Source: Plantago major | Taxonomy: Eukaryota; Streptophyta; Magnoliopsida; Lamiales; Plantaginaceae | DNA: 64,000 bases | Direction of reading: 5' to 3' | Assembly (NCBI GenBank): GCA_026545765.1 | Contig: CM048840.1 | Coordinates: 9,611,265 to 9,675,264, forward strand | Shown here: positions 23,784 to 34,855 of the stretch, one piece after another | How the letters are laid out: each line of letters starts with the position of its first letter | Position numbering within the stretch: position 1 is the stretch's first letter | The notes under the pieces: generated by a model | What the model saw: only the letters and a program-made list of their open reading frames with translations | Told to the model about the DNA's origin: nothing | Databases searched by the model: none | Translations under genes and position numbers: made by a program

Positions 23784-26176
23784 AGAAGGAGCGTGGCAAC
23801 GACTGTCACCTTCCTTTATCTTGTCGATCTGTTTTTTGTGTTTGTTTTTTTGAAAAGGCCTCGAAGCCCTCAAGTTGTAATTTGATTTCCGTCAAATCAA
23901 TACAACTGTGATTTCATAAACATTGTTAATAATCATTTCCTTCGAACCTCATGATTCGAACAGGCCATGAAGATATTCAACTACTCGATCCGAAACTAGA
24001 TCATACACTGATCCGGATCGGATCAACACGATGAAAACAGCATCCCACAAAGACGAGAGCAAGTACTTTTATTAACAACAGAATGCAGAATTACAAGGCT
24101 AGGGTCCGAAGAGCCCTAATCTACCCTATAAAAGCAAGTACCTATTCTAACTTAACCTTGATCCCCCGAACCTAGCTAAGTCCGAGCATAGTTGATCCCA
24201 CATCTGCGGGTGCTCCGAACGAAGAAAGGAATTCCCCATCTCAGCTCCCAAAACTGCTCGTCATTAAGAACTTCAGGAGTCCACCTCGGATTAGCTGGGA
24301 ACTGGAATCGGCCGACCGGGATAGTCAAGGTCTTTCCAAACATTTAGGCAATGCTTCGCAACTCCCAAGTAAACGAGCCAACTCCGAAGCAAGCAAGAAA
24401 CACTCCAACAATTCGGATCGCCTTTTACCGGATTATTGTACACAAATCTCTCCGATTTAAAGTACTTGGAAGGCAACCAGCCCGGACAGTCGGAATGTCC
24501 AAGTCACTCCGGAGGCTCCAACTGTTCCGAGTCCCAACAAAATCGGCATTGTCAGGAACTCTGTTCCAGAATTGCAAGTCGCTCTCTCGATCCTTCAATT
24601 CTGGAACGTAGCCACCAACAAAACCAAGTTGCTCGAACGAAAAACTTTAGGAGTAAGACGAACAATTTCAGGGAAGAGATATTTCCGGAGGTTCTCAACG
24701 ATCCGACTCCCAACAAGACCGGCACTGTCGGGGACTCCATTCCAGAATTGCAAGTAGCTCCCTAGAGCCTTCAATTCTGCAACGAAACCACCAACAGAGC
24801 CGAACTGCTCGGATACGGACCTTCAGGAACGAGCCAAAAAATCTGCGAAGGTTAAAGTACAGTACATTCGATCCGAAGGACGAACGACTCAGAACACAAC
24901 AGGCTTGACAGAATGCCTTCCAACATCTCGGGCAGATCTTACACCGAACCTCGAAATACTGGAAGGGATTCTATCAAACCAACTATGCCGACTCGTCGCC
25001 CCCGGGCACATATCACGATATCACGAGCGGGGTGCTTCGGATGTATCGAGGCTCAGAACACAACAGATAAAGATCCCAAACCATCCAAATAATCTACCTC
25101 TCCGGCTAAAAGTCACGGATATAGACCATGACCGGAGAAAGAAGATTAGCCCACGATCCGAGGAATTGATTGGCAAAGAATTCAGTTCACTTCGGACGGA
25201 TCAGATCTCGAAGATCCGAGGTCGCTATCCGAGCAATTTAATTTAAAACTCTCACCGTGAACCAACCCGTAGACTTCAAGCATCGGAGAAACCTCGATAA
25301 GATCACGCGCAAGAGTGATGGTATAAACATGCTCGCCAGCCGCTCGGACTCGAGCTCCGGACCCTTGGTTACTATAAAAGGGAGAAATGTCCTAAAGAAA
25401 AGCCATACAAAGCAGGGGTATATATAGAAAGAGAGGACCAATCAGAAGCGGACACGTGTCCCATATTCTCCGGAAATGGGCTTGGGCCGAACATGGGCCT
25501 GACTCTTCGGCTTCCATTGGCCCAACCCAATAATCCATCCATACGGTCGGTCACATTGACTAAGTTCCTCACTCGAACGTATCAGCTCGGGGCTGACATG
25601 ACAACATCTGAAGCAACTGTGATTCGTATAGAGTCACCCTATACTTAATGCTGATCATCTTTTCACTCTCTCACAAGTCTGTATGACTCGGGATGACACA
25701 CCAAGTCAACGTCCGAATCGACACTACTTACCACGATACAAGGAAATTCTTTTTGTCGCAAGCCTTGTCACTCTAAGACGTGGCTCCGAACCGTTCGTGA
25801 TCCAGCTTATTTCTATTAAAGATTCCGATTCGGATGGGTACAATGGTTGATCGTCCCCCAAGACCCGCAAAGGAGAATTTGCATCAGGCAAATTAACGTT
25901 CTGGCGGTTTGAGTCTCAAGGGTTCGAACCCATTATCCGAATTTGTGAGAGTTGATGAGTTACTAAACAAATACGAAATTAAACGCGCAAGAATGTAAGC
26001 AGCAACATTAGCATTTCAGTGACAAAAATAGTTCCGAGCCACCAATGGGCCCGAACCAACAACATTCATCAAGACAAGTATATGTTTATACAACAAAAGA
26101 TGATGAGCAAAAAGGACAACATTGCTTTTAGGCCCGAAGGCACCCTACTACAAAAAACCCGGGGCATACCCCGTCT
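23784..26176 (+). other. G non-coding region between pol and antisense gene
   Basis: 2.4 kb with many stops in all frames and many GATCCGA/TCCGAA-like words. It holds a 176 bp tandem repeat at about 24508-24850. Short readings at 24351-24765 and 24905-25246 overlap the repeat or low-complexity sequence and have no recognisable domain. I see no gene here. Confidence 0.75.
24508..24850 (+). repeat. 176 bp tandem repeat, two diverged copies
   Basis: The word TCCCAACAA at 24532 recurs at 24708, and the blocks ATTCCAGAATTGCAAGT, CTTCAATTCTG and CCACCAACA recur at the same 176 bp offset. Tat elements often carry tandem repeats in this region, and some plant satellites arose from such arrays. Confidence 0.78.
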
Positions 26177-29100
26177 TTACTGCCTCCGCCGCTCGGACGA
26201 ACTAGGTTGAGACCGAGAGGGACACCCCGTATCCTTCTCCGGAGGTGCTTGACCTTGCTGTTGGGCTGCCTGGGCTAACCTCCGTTCTCTCCGAGCTTCA
26301 ACCTCTTTCAGGAAGGCCGGACATCGCTGCATCAAGTCTAGGTCGCGATCGAAGCCACGAACAGGCCCAGGCAGAGTCAGCCAGTCTCGGTTGTGTTCCG
26401 AGTGATCCTCCAAAGGAACGAAAACACTGGACATAAGCACCCGAGGGACGAAGGGTGGGAGATACGGACCGCCATGATTATACTTCTTGCCCTCCGTCTC
26501 GTCGCAGACCAGCTCCACAAATTCACACTTGAGCAGGTCTTCGTCCAAGACACCCTCCGGAGCAAAGTTCGATCCATCTCCATTCTTAAAGGCGGACACT
26601 CCCTCAGCCTCCAAGCCGCAGTCATCCGGTATCCAACCCTTCCCTAGATCGGCACCTGCAAATCGAACCCATCTTGACGGGCCTCGTCATACTTCGACTC
26701 GAACAAAAACTTGCAGGAGTCCGAAGCAAGGAAATCTTGGGCAGCCCTTGTCCGGACCCCAGAAGCTCATTTAGCATCATATCCTTGAAAGTCCGAGAGA
26801 CACCCACGAACTCGTCCAAACTATCTTGGTGCACTTTCAAGTCAGTTTCCAAAGATAGGATGGCACTTTTCATCTTGGCCGTCTCCGACTCGGCCTCCTG
26901 TTTAGCAGCTATGGCCTTCTTTAGGCGCTCCGAAGGGCTGTCAACCGGGACGTTTCAATCGCCCAGGCAGCCTCAGCCTTAGCCAAATCCTCTTCTAGGG
27001 TAGCCCTCCGAGCAGCTACCAAGGAGCATGCTTCCACAGCGGCAGCAAGCTAAAAACGACAGATATCACAAACGTTTAGATATCTCCGAATCGCAGGAAG
27101 ATGACAAAATAACCAAAACACTTACTCACCTTGCGTTGAGCGGCAACCAACTCTGAAATCCGCTCCAGCTCCGGGGCAGCAGCCAACCGAGCAACCTCAG
27201 CATCCGAATCCAGCTCGGGCGCCTCGCTCATCTTCCCCTTGCCTTTTTTAGCGGGAGGATTCGGACCTTCGGAGGGGCACTTTTTTGCAGCCGCAGCGCT
27301 CGATCCGCTTGCGGGAGGATCTCGGGACACGGATCTTGGAGGCTTCCTCGAGCCCTTAGAACCGGCCACCTTACCCTTGTCCGGAGTAGGGATAGTTTGG
27401 GCCTCTTCGCCCGCAGCAGCCCTCCGGGCCTCCTCCACTCGGAACGCGGCAGCATTTCTTGGCTCTTCCATCGGGAGTACGGTGGAAGTCTTGATAATTT
27501 GGGTCCGGGAACCTTCTGCCATCTCCCTCCGCTGCACATCATTTTGTTGACGCTTCAACTCCCGCATGGTTTCCATCGTATACTCGAACCAAAAAGCTGC
27601 ACATCCGAATGACAGTGAGTTGAAGAATATAGAAGCACTTGCAAAATAAATAGACAAGCTACGGACCGAATCGGGCAACCACCCCAGATTAAAGAAGGAT
27701 CACTTACTCAGGTCCTCCAATTAATCACAAAAGCTGGGCTCGGATAAACCGGCCAGGTACGGAAGAGGCTGACATATCAGCCCTCGGAAGAAGTACTTTT
27801 CCGGCTCTTGATTCCGATGGAGCGCTTGCATCCACAAAGGGATGTTCCGTGCCGGCAGCTTCCAGTCTGGCAGCTTGCCTCGGAAGAACTTTTTTTCAAA
27901 ATGCCACGTGGGCCTCTCCTCTTCGGATTGGCCTGGTTTCAATGCGGGCCGGACGAAAATGTACCGCTTAAACCATTGGATTCCCAACGAGGACAAGGGG
28001 TCAACAAAAAACGTGTACGCCTGACGGCATACGAACGTATAGAAAAACCTATTCCTATTACTAACACTTATGTTGAATAATTTACAAAAATTATCGAAAG
28101 TGACCGGGATGCCTTTATATTTACATAAGACCCCGAAGCACATCAGATTTCCGAGGGAGTTGGGGATGATCTGGTGCAGACTCAACCCCATGCTGTTCAA
28201 AATCTCCAGAAACTCGGACGATACGGGTAGCCGCCACCCGCGATGGAGACTTATCTCATGGACACACATGTATCCCGGAGGCGGATTGTAGAACGCATGA
28301 GATTCGTCTGGGATAAGAATCTCCACACACTCCGGGATCTCATATCTCCTCCGGAGCTCATCCACTTCCTCGGCTCGAATGGTTGAGGCACAAGTAGGCA
28401 AAGTACCGTCCTCATTCAACTCGCCCTCCGGATCGGGGTGAGTGACCTCGTATATAGACCGAGGGAACTTTACTTGGAATACGTCCTCGCCCTTCCTTAG
28501 CCCCTCCGGACGCTCTTCTTCAGCCATCTGCCGACTCGGTCCTGCTTGCCCAGCAGATTCCACACGGAGCATATGAGCGGATAGCTCTACACTTTCTTCC
28601 TCTTCGGAGCCAGAATCTTGGGCCCGCACACCTTCTTCTGCCTCATCCTCCTCGGATGAGGACGCTAACTCTACGACAGTCTGGAGAGGCACAGCGACTT
28701 GCACACGATCCTCCTCACCCTCTTCGAAGATGCCCAAATTGGGAGGTGCTTCCGAGGTATCGTGAACTTCCTCGATGGTCGGCTCCTACGGATCCGGAAC
28801 GAACGAGACTCGATTAGGATTACTCCTAAAATTATAACCAAGGTTGCGAATTAAGGATCGGATCTCTACCGGGAGTTCGGATTCTTGGCCAGCCCGACCC
28901 GGGCGACGAGTTCCTATAACTCGCGAACTTGTTTCTTGAGCCGCTACAATAACCTGCACATGGGACACTCGAAGGTAATTCCGACGCCTCGGAGGACCTG
29001 GATCCGGAACAACTAACCGAAGTAAGGAACTTACCTCGGGCTCTTCCCGGCTCGGATGGGGCGCTTGTTCCACCTCCAATACTTCGTCGTCATCTACGAT

Positions 29101-29190
29101 CTCAATTTCCTCGGAGCTATCGGTTAAAGATGTCGCTTCAGAGTCATATCCCTCAGCCTCGGATCGATTTTGGCTATCACTCTCGGACAT
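26177..29190 (-). pseudogene. G antisense gene (putative gypsy-type transposon protein), three exons
   Basis: Runs opposite to gag-pol. Exon 1 is 29190-27708; introns are inferred at 27707-27597 (GTAAGTG...TGCAG, 111 bp) and 27129-27050 (GTGAGTAAG...TTTTTAG, 80 bp); the last exon ends at 26177. Reading frame is kept across both junctions. Exon 1 is acidic at first, then carries a conserved region near 28310-27740 (PPPGYMCVHEISLHRGWRLP, FCKLFNIS) resembling the plant family named putative gypsy type transposon (PF04195-like). Exon 2 is Ala/Lys-rich with a nuclear-signal-like PPAKKGKGK. Exon 1 has two in-frame stops, TAG at 28786-28788 and TAA at 27721-27723. Function is unknown in the family. 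Confidence 0.78.
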
Positions 29191-29618
29191 CCTAGGGAAA
29201 GGAGAAATTTCGTAAGCTTTAAGATGGCAGTCCGAGAGGTCGTTTATGTATATTAAAAGTGGTCAGTTTATAGCCAACACTACTGGCTTTCCTAGGCGAA
29301 GTTAGTTCGGAGTCAGTACGATGCTGATTCGGCGTTAGTCAACATTGAGAACGTATGGAGTATTAGAACTATAATACACATCATAAGCATGCATCCGAGC
29401 CAGTGGAAGATGAAAGACAACACAGAGAATTTAATCATAAGACGAGACAAGTGAACTTACTTGGACTCGGATGGTTGGATAGAAATGTCTTGATTTTGTA
29501 CGAGATCACACGTTTCGAACCTCTTGATTGCTCGCTTCGGATCGTTGGACGTCGCTTCGGATATACCTAGAATGTGAAAATTCTCTCTCTAACGGTGAGA
29601 AATGAGACGGCCAACCCC

Positions 29619-29631
29619 TCTATTTATAGAG
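29619..29631 (-). promoter_or_regulatory. TATA box for the G antisense gene
   Basis: Minus strand reads CTCTATAAATAGAGG about 430 bp upstream of the antisense ATG at 29190. The box itself is palindromic-looking (CTCTATAAATAGAG), but no plus-strand gene follows it. A transcription start about 30 bp downstream (near 29590) is inferred. Confidence 0.6.
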
Positions 29632-29639
29632 GGTCATAT

Positions 29640-30253
29640 TTGGAACACCAAACGTCACGATTTTTCGGGATTAAATCTCAATCGTAGATCAAGGTTCATC
29701 CAACGGCATAGTACAATTATACCAAGTGAAATGACGAATTGGTACAACAAATTTACTTCGTGGATAGACGAATACAACAACTCTCCCACTCTCGGGCGGC
29801 AGACAACACGAGAGTTCCGGATTATCCTCTCCTCGGACGTCTAGCGGCTTATCAGTCCAACATAATTCGCCCACAAAAGGAACCTCGTATACTCGAGCGA
29901 TTATCCTTCGGACCTTCTCAAATAGACAAGCACCTACGGACTAACCCGTAGCCTATCAAAGGTACACTACCGATGTTCGGAGCCTAAACTTGGTCTCGCT
30001 TACAAATACCCTTTTTTCTTTTCTTTTTCACTTCGTTGCCCTTCGGACCCAGCCCCTCGGATGGCAACGGTGTTTTAGAAAAAGAAAAAAGGGGGAGAGA
30101 CTAAGTCACAACCACACGAATCTGAACTACACCTTTTTTTTAACTCATTAGGACGGATTGGACTAAAGGAACAGATACTTCCTCAACAGCTTCCCAAAAC
30201 TAATAGTTTCACAACTATCTTCTACTAAGATACTCGGAAACTAGGGGGACATA
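29640..30253 (+). other. G region between antisense promoter and 3' LTR
   Basis: No supported coding sequence. A purine run GGGGGAC at 30244-30250 near the LTR edge is the likely polypurine tract. T- and A-rich runs lie near 30008-30030 and 30077-30090. Confidence 0.65.
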
Positions 30254-31142
30254 TGTTGATACGAAAATATGTCCAATCCGTCATAAAGGACCTAGGAACG
30301 AATCCTAAGGCGTCCTAAGTCATCCATGGGATCCGAGTCACTATAGTCCGATCCGGGTCGAGCAACCATGGTCCGACCCACCTTAGAAGAAAGGAACAAA
30401 GGATCTGGAGCCTGTGAGGTCCGACCCAGGGCTTTAGGTCCGACCCATCAAGGTCCGAACCACCCTGGAACAAGAAGACAAGATTTCAAACGACTGTCTC
30501 GACCGAGCCCTCCGACCCGGACGATCACTCGGATCCAGCATGACAATCTCATAAAGCAACCAAGAAAATAGGCACCAAAGAGTGAGATGTCTGAACCTAG
30601 GTGCTCCGAATCGGAAGAGTTAGACAGGCAGGAGAACTTCCTTAGCTTACAACCAAATATGGTCCGGACCAGGCGTCCGGACCCATCTCTCCGAACTTGG
30701 GATCTCGGCAGACCTAGTCTCATCATCAAGAACTCTTCCAATAATGACCAGACTACCCCCTAAAGCCCAAGATGGCATGGGCTAAAACTTCATTATTAGG
30801 CTTCGGGCCTCATATTAGCATTGGTGGCTCAGTCCTGGCCGTACACTTGGCACGATCCTATGAGATCCTCTTACTTGGAAGATAGCCTATAAAAAGGGGC
30901 ACACTTCCCCATAAGCAAAGGTAAGTCACATCGCCATCCTACTATCTTATACTACACAGAGTCGATCTTCAGTCGCTCTTGAGTAAAGTCTCAAATCCGG
31001 TTTGACACTTAGCAAACCGGATCCTAACCCCCCCTTTTCAAGTCACTTGTGCAGGATCTCACCTGTTGCCTCTTATTGATACGGATAAGTGAAGGAAAGC
31101 AAGGAAAACTCACTAAGTGTTTGGGGAGTTCTACCCCTAACA
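30254..31142 (+). repeat. G 3' LTR
   Basis: 889 bp, direct repeat of 16798-17688. The TATAAAAA box is at 30888-30895. It ends CCCCTAACA and is followed by the AGGAT duplication at 31143-31147. Confidence 0.95.
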
Positions 31143-31147
31143 AGGAT
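31143..31147 (+). repeat. Target site duplication of gypsy G, right copy (AGGAT)
   Basis: Matches 16793-16797; S2 ORF3 reading resumes here on the minus strand. Confidence 0.93.
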
Positions 31148-32162
31148 GGTACATCTTTTGAAGATGATGCAGCCTTAGCATCATGCTTGACTTCAGATAC
31201 TTTTGCAGTACCGAGTACCTTTGTGATTGCATTCGCAGCATCCTGTAGCTCTTTAACCTCAGAGTAAGCATTCATTTCTTTGAAGTATTGATCTCGTAGT
31301 TGATCAAGCTTGTCTCTGGATTTAGCTATTTGATCTTCCAGTTGAAGATGGATCTGTTGTTCTTCTTCCAACAATTGTCTGAGTTGAGCAGTTCTGGTTT
31401 GAGTATTCAATATTTTCTGATTGGTTTCGTCTGAGTTGAGCAGTCTCTGGATACCATGGTTTCGTCAGAAAGCTCAACTACTTGTTCAGTAGTAATTTGG
31501 TGTTGGTGAGAAGATGGATGAGTAGATTTCTGAGGAGATGGAGTCGGAGATTTCTGTGAAGTCTTCTCAGTTTGCTTTTCAGCAGCTGAGGCATTGTTTC
31601 TCTATGAAATTCCTCCGGTCCCTGGTGCAGGGGCATCATCATCATTCTTTTTATCATTATTATCCTTGTGGTGATGGTCAGTCGGAGGTTCATCAAAATC
31701 GTTTTCGTTCATCTCTTCCTCCTCGTCATCTTCAGATACAAGATTGATCACTTCCGGTATAGTGATCTTCTGCCCATTAACCTCTTCTTGTTCAGAAGGT
31801 AGAAATTGCAGAGTCTGGGGCAGGACTGGCTTGAATGCCATCTGTAATCTTGTCTGACCATCTGCCTGTTCAAAGGCTTGTATCAAACGATGCGCCACTT
31901 CTTTGGAGAAATCCTTATGCAATAGGGTCACAACCATATATTGTTCAGTAGGGAACATTGCATGGATATACGTCTCCAAGTCAAGAGCTCGTGCTCGTCT
32001 GGTTGGGTGATCTGTGATTCTCAATATTTCAGAGAGATCGGAGCACCTTAACCTCTGCCATTTCTTGAAGCATTGGATGTGCTTCTGCAGTGTTTGAGCC
32101 TTGAAGAGGGGAAGTAGGTCCCTTTTCTCATCAACTGGAACCTGCTTTGCATCTGTTTGAGC
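31143..32162 (-). pseudogene. S2 ORF3, exon 6 (first part)
   Basis: Begins at 32162 after an acceptor (TTTCTTTCAG before GCTCAAACAG) and runs to the G insertion. It contains a region conserved with S4 (EEVNGQKITIPEVINLVSED near 31740-31780). VINLV flanked by Ser and acidic residues at 31720-31751 looks like a SUMO-interacting motif. A coiled coil at 31140-31410 (LRQLLEEEQQIHLQLEDQIA) follows stops at about 31602 and near 31410. It joins the 15330-16797 segment when G is removed. The product is unknown; the composition (acidic, coiled-coil) suggests a protein-binding role. Confidence 0.72.
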
Positions 32163-32240
32163 CTGAAAGAAAGAGTTTTGAGTAAGCTTCAAAACTTTTG
32201 TAGATATCTGAGTGGAAGTGTAGTTTAGTTTCTGGGTTAC

Positions 32241-32357
32241 CTGAGTATGAACATCAGGCTCAGATACTTGTACTACTGAGACAATGGGTGTCTCAGATAT
32301 CTTGTTGTGAGGTGGAGACTTTGAAGTCTGGTCCTCAGCAACCTTTCTTTCTTGAGC
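32241..32357 (-). CDS. S2 ORF3 cassette exon 5 (39 codons)
   Basis: 117 nt, phase 0 at both ends. Acceptor AATTTCTCAG precedes GCTCAAGAAAG; donor CAG/GTAACCC follows. It contains KISETP and VSEPD, the recurring K/V-(I/V)SE motif of this exon series. S4 has the same 117 nt length at 59885-60001. Confidence 0.72.
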
Positions 32358-32443
32358 CTGAGAAATTAAATGATCCAATACTTATGGAATTGTTTGAAAG
32401 AAACTGTGCAAATATATGCTTTAATGAGTTCTGAGTTACTTAC

Positions 32444-32596
32444 TTCCTCAATAGGAAGCTCAGAGTCATTTTTCTCAGAAACTTTCGCAGTCTCTGGTGT
32501 TCTTTCAGGTGATGTTGCCTTGGGGGCTTCATCAATTTCCATTGATGCAGGGGATGTCGCAACTTTGTCCCCGTGCATTTCTACTTCTGATTGAGC
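32444..32596 (-). CDS. S2 ORF3 cassette exon 4 (51 codons)
   Basis: 153 nt, phase 0. Acceptor CTACTTACAG precedes GCTCAATCAG; donor GAGGAA/GTAAGTAAC is near consensus. Motif KVSEKN. The introns on both sides are 86 bp. The S4 counterpart at 60086-60232 is 147 nt. Confidence 0.75.
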
Positions 32597-32682
32597 CTGT
32601 AAGTAGAAAGTATTGAATATTTTTAGAGGAGATATAAGATAACCCAAGATGAAGAATACGTATCACTTGATTTTTCATATAC

Positions 32683-32784
32683 CTTCACGTTAGAAGGCTC
32701 AGTGATGTGTTCCTCAGAAACCTTGTTGGTCTCTGGGTTTGTCTCTGGCATTTCTGCCTTATCGTCCTCTTTCTCAGTTGGAGC
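32683..32784 (-). CDS. S2 ORF3 cassette exon 3 (34 codons)
   Basis: 102 nt, phase 0. Acceptor TTCTAACAG precedes GCTCCAACTGAG; donor AAG/GTATATG. Motif NKVSEEH, then TEPSN. The S4 counterpart at 60310-60417 is 108 nt, with the same start GCTCCAACTGAG. Confidence 0.73.
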
Positions 32785-32861
32785 CTGTTAGAAACATTTT
32801 AGAATGAATAAGCACATAAACATATAACCAAAGAAGTGTTATCTTAAGAATCAACTATCAC

Positions 32862-32969
32862 CTGTGACACAGGCTCAGATATCTTAAGAGGCGAGGTTGA
32901 GGGAACCTCCTTCTCAGTTTCTGAGGTAAGCTTTTCAGCTTCCTCTTGTTTTTGTGTTTCTAACTCAGC
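32862..32969 (-). CDS. S2 ORF3 cassette exon 2 (36 codons)
   Basis: 108 nt, phase 0. Acceptor TTTGTTACAG precedes GCTGAGTTAG; donor CACAG/GTGATAG. Motif KISEPVSQ. The S4 counterpart lies at about 60502-60604 and has small lesions. Confidence 0.72.
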
Positions 32970-33318
32970 CTGTAACAAAGAAATTCTATGAGTAACAAGA
33001 TTTTATAAGTATAAAAATTTCACAAGGTCGAGTTAAACCACCACCACCGAGCGCTTTAGTCGATTGGTCTCTGGAACTTGTGACCTTTCTATACATTGGT
33101 CGTCTTGTCCCAGTGCAGTTTCTTTGCTTGAAGTTTCTGGTACTTCATACCTTTCCTGAGTATGCAACTCAGTTGCCTCCCCTGGTTGATCATTCTGAGT
33201 AGATGTCTTAGTTTGATCCCTCTCATTGAGTTGGGGAACCCGCTCGTTTGCAGGATTTTCTTCAGCATACTGCATTGCTGGTAATTCGAAATGGAGTTCA
33301 TTAACCATTTCATCAACC

Positions 33319-33366
33319 ACTTGTGGCTGTTGTGGTTGTTGTGGTTGTGGTTGTTGTGGTTGTCTG
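33319..33366 (-). repeat. Gln/Pro-coding microsatellite in S2 ORF3
   Basis: Repeats of tgttgtggttg encode QPQQPQPQQPQQPQ on minus. It is not present at the S4 equivalent, so it expanded in S2. Confidence 0.75.
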
Positions 33367-34850
33367 GAAGCAGAAGATTGATCAGTTGAACGTTCTTCCA
33401 GACTTTTAGACTTGGCATTTTCATCATCATCAGCCAGTACTAAATTACCACTCATCAGGGCTTCTTGAAGTTGTGCATAGGAAACATTCCCTGATGAAGT
33501 GTTTGCACCAACAACCTTTGCTATAGGTTCAGCATCCTTTGGTGTAGGTTCTTCTTCAGATACCATATCACCAGTTACTTGTTCAGTAACCTTAGCCCTT
33601 TTTGTTCTTTGTAGGACTTGAGAGATGACTAGTTGATCATCTTCATCGTCAGAGCTCTCATCAGCATTGGGAACTGATTGGTCCATTACTCCAGCGATTT
33701 CTGCAGAAGGGGCTTGGTGCTTTTCACCTGATTTGGCAGCATTAATAAGTTCATCAGCAAGGCATTCAGCAATCGTCTTAACATTTCTAAACGCACTTTC
33801 TCTTGCTGAGTCTACTTGTTCAGTAGCTGTGAACTCTTTTGCAGCATTGATGAGTTCATCTGCATTTATGGGTTCATCGGCCATTGCTGCAGATATCTGA
33901 GAATCGACAACCTTAATGGGTGTGTCTTCTGTTTTGCCAGCAGACTTCTTTCTTGAAGTTCTGGGCTTCTTAGTCGCAACCTTTCGCTTCTTAGAACCTT
34001 TCTGAGACCCAGTAACCTTTTTCATCATGTTAGTTTACTCATATTTGTAGAGTAGGTTACTGTTGTCTATTTCAGCCGTCTCTCTGAGCTCAATGCCAAG
34101 CTTCTCCAGCAAGTAGCATATCTTCGCACTACGCTTTCTGATGGCCTTTGGCTAGTCCTTTGGCGATTTTAGGCTCGAAGCCTTGAACCTTCTTCACAAA
34201 TTTCATGAAGGCGTACTTTCCCCAATTGAAAGGGTTTTCCAGCCTTTTGTCTTGTTGGTTCAGCAAGAACATCATCATCCACCGTTCTTGGCTTATCTGG
34301 TCAGCACCTCTTGTAGACCATCAAAGCATCTGTGAAGAATGCAGGCCAATACATCCCAGTGAACCATCATATGTCTGGTTCGGATGTCAGCAAGCTTGAA
34401 CTCAGTGGGTGTATCTGATTTTTCAAGATCACACACGTCACTGTACAGTTGTTTAACACCTTCAAGGAGATCATCATCCTTGGTGTTAATTTCAAAATCC
34501 TTTCCAGGATTTTGAACCTCAAACAACTTACAGAAAGTTGTTAAGTCCAGAAAGATTTCCTTTCTTTGGACTGAGGTTTTTATAGACACTATTTCAGTGT
34601 CTTCAGAAACACAGGAAATTATCCTGGAGTTGTTGTAGAATTCCAACACATCGAGTGATGAAATTACACTTGGGCGAGCAGATAGAAAACCCTTGATTTG
34701 TGCCTTTTCAAGCATGTCAAGAATTAGCTTCGTCACTTCGTTTTCTATCATGCCGTGAGGTATTCCTCAACCATGGCACCACCCCAAATCATTCTGTGAT
34801 TTGAAGTCCAATGGTCAGGATTGAAATCACCTATCAGTCGTTTGTTCACA

Positions 34851-34855
34851 ATAAC
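34851..34855 (+). repeat. LARD-B target site duplication, left copy (ATAAC)
   Basis: ATAAC before TGTGACACCCC; right copy CTAAC at 40105-40109. One mismatch. Confidence 0.65.

Larger units (their letters stand above)
16798..31142 (+). mobile_element. G: Tat-lineage Ty3/gypsy element with antisense gene
   Basis: A 14,345 bp element with 891 and 889 bp LTRs, a perfect 5 bp duplication, a primer site TGGCGCCGTCTATGGGAA, and gag, protease, RT, RNase H, a second RNase H, then integrase on plus. After pol come a 2.4 kb non-coding stretch and a large antisense gene (26177-29190). The second RNase H and the antisense ORF are hallmarks of the plant Tat group (Retand/Grande/Ogre relatives). It is more GC-rich than its surroundings. 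It is inserted in S2 ORF3. Confidence 0.94.
33048..34855 (-). pseudogene. S2 ORF3, exon 1 (after LARD-B)
   Basis: Holds the conserved N-terminal domain at 34293-34751 (ISSLDVLEFYNNSRII, LTTFCKLFEVQ, then HMMVHWDVLACIL), which resembles plant proteins annotated only as putative transposon proteins. A frameshifted continuation at 34030-34290 leads to a basic, nuclear-signal-like segment (GSKKRKVATKKPRTSRKKS, about 33935-34000). A long hydrophilic tail includes a Gln/Pro repeat near 33310-33365. Exon 1 ends at 33048 with a weak donor TCG/GTGGTGG, phase 0. LARD-B separates this part from the N-terminus at 40105-40184. S4 homolog: 60680-62252. Confidence 0.7.

Noticed and set aside
24351..24765. 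Overlapping plus-strand readings in the gypsy 3' region
   Set aside because: They overlap the 176 bp tandem repeat in several frames with no domain; chance openings.
31143..34028. Multi-exon ORF3 as a captured or resident host gene
   Set aside because: The same gene, in the same place after pol and with the same introns, occurs in S4 and is split by the same class of insertions; it belongs to the element.
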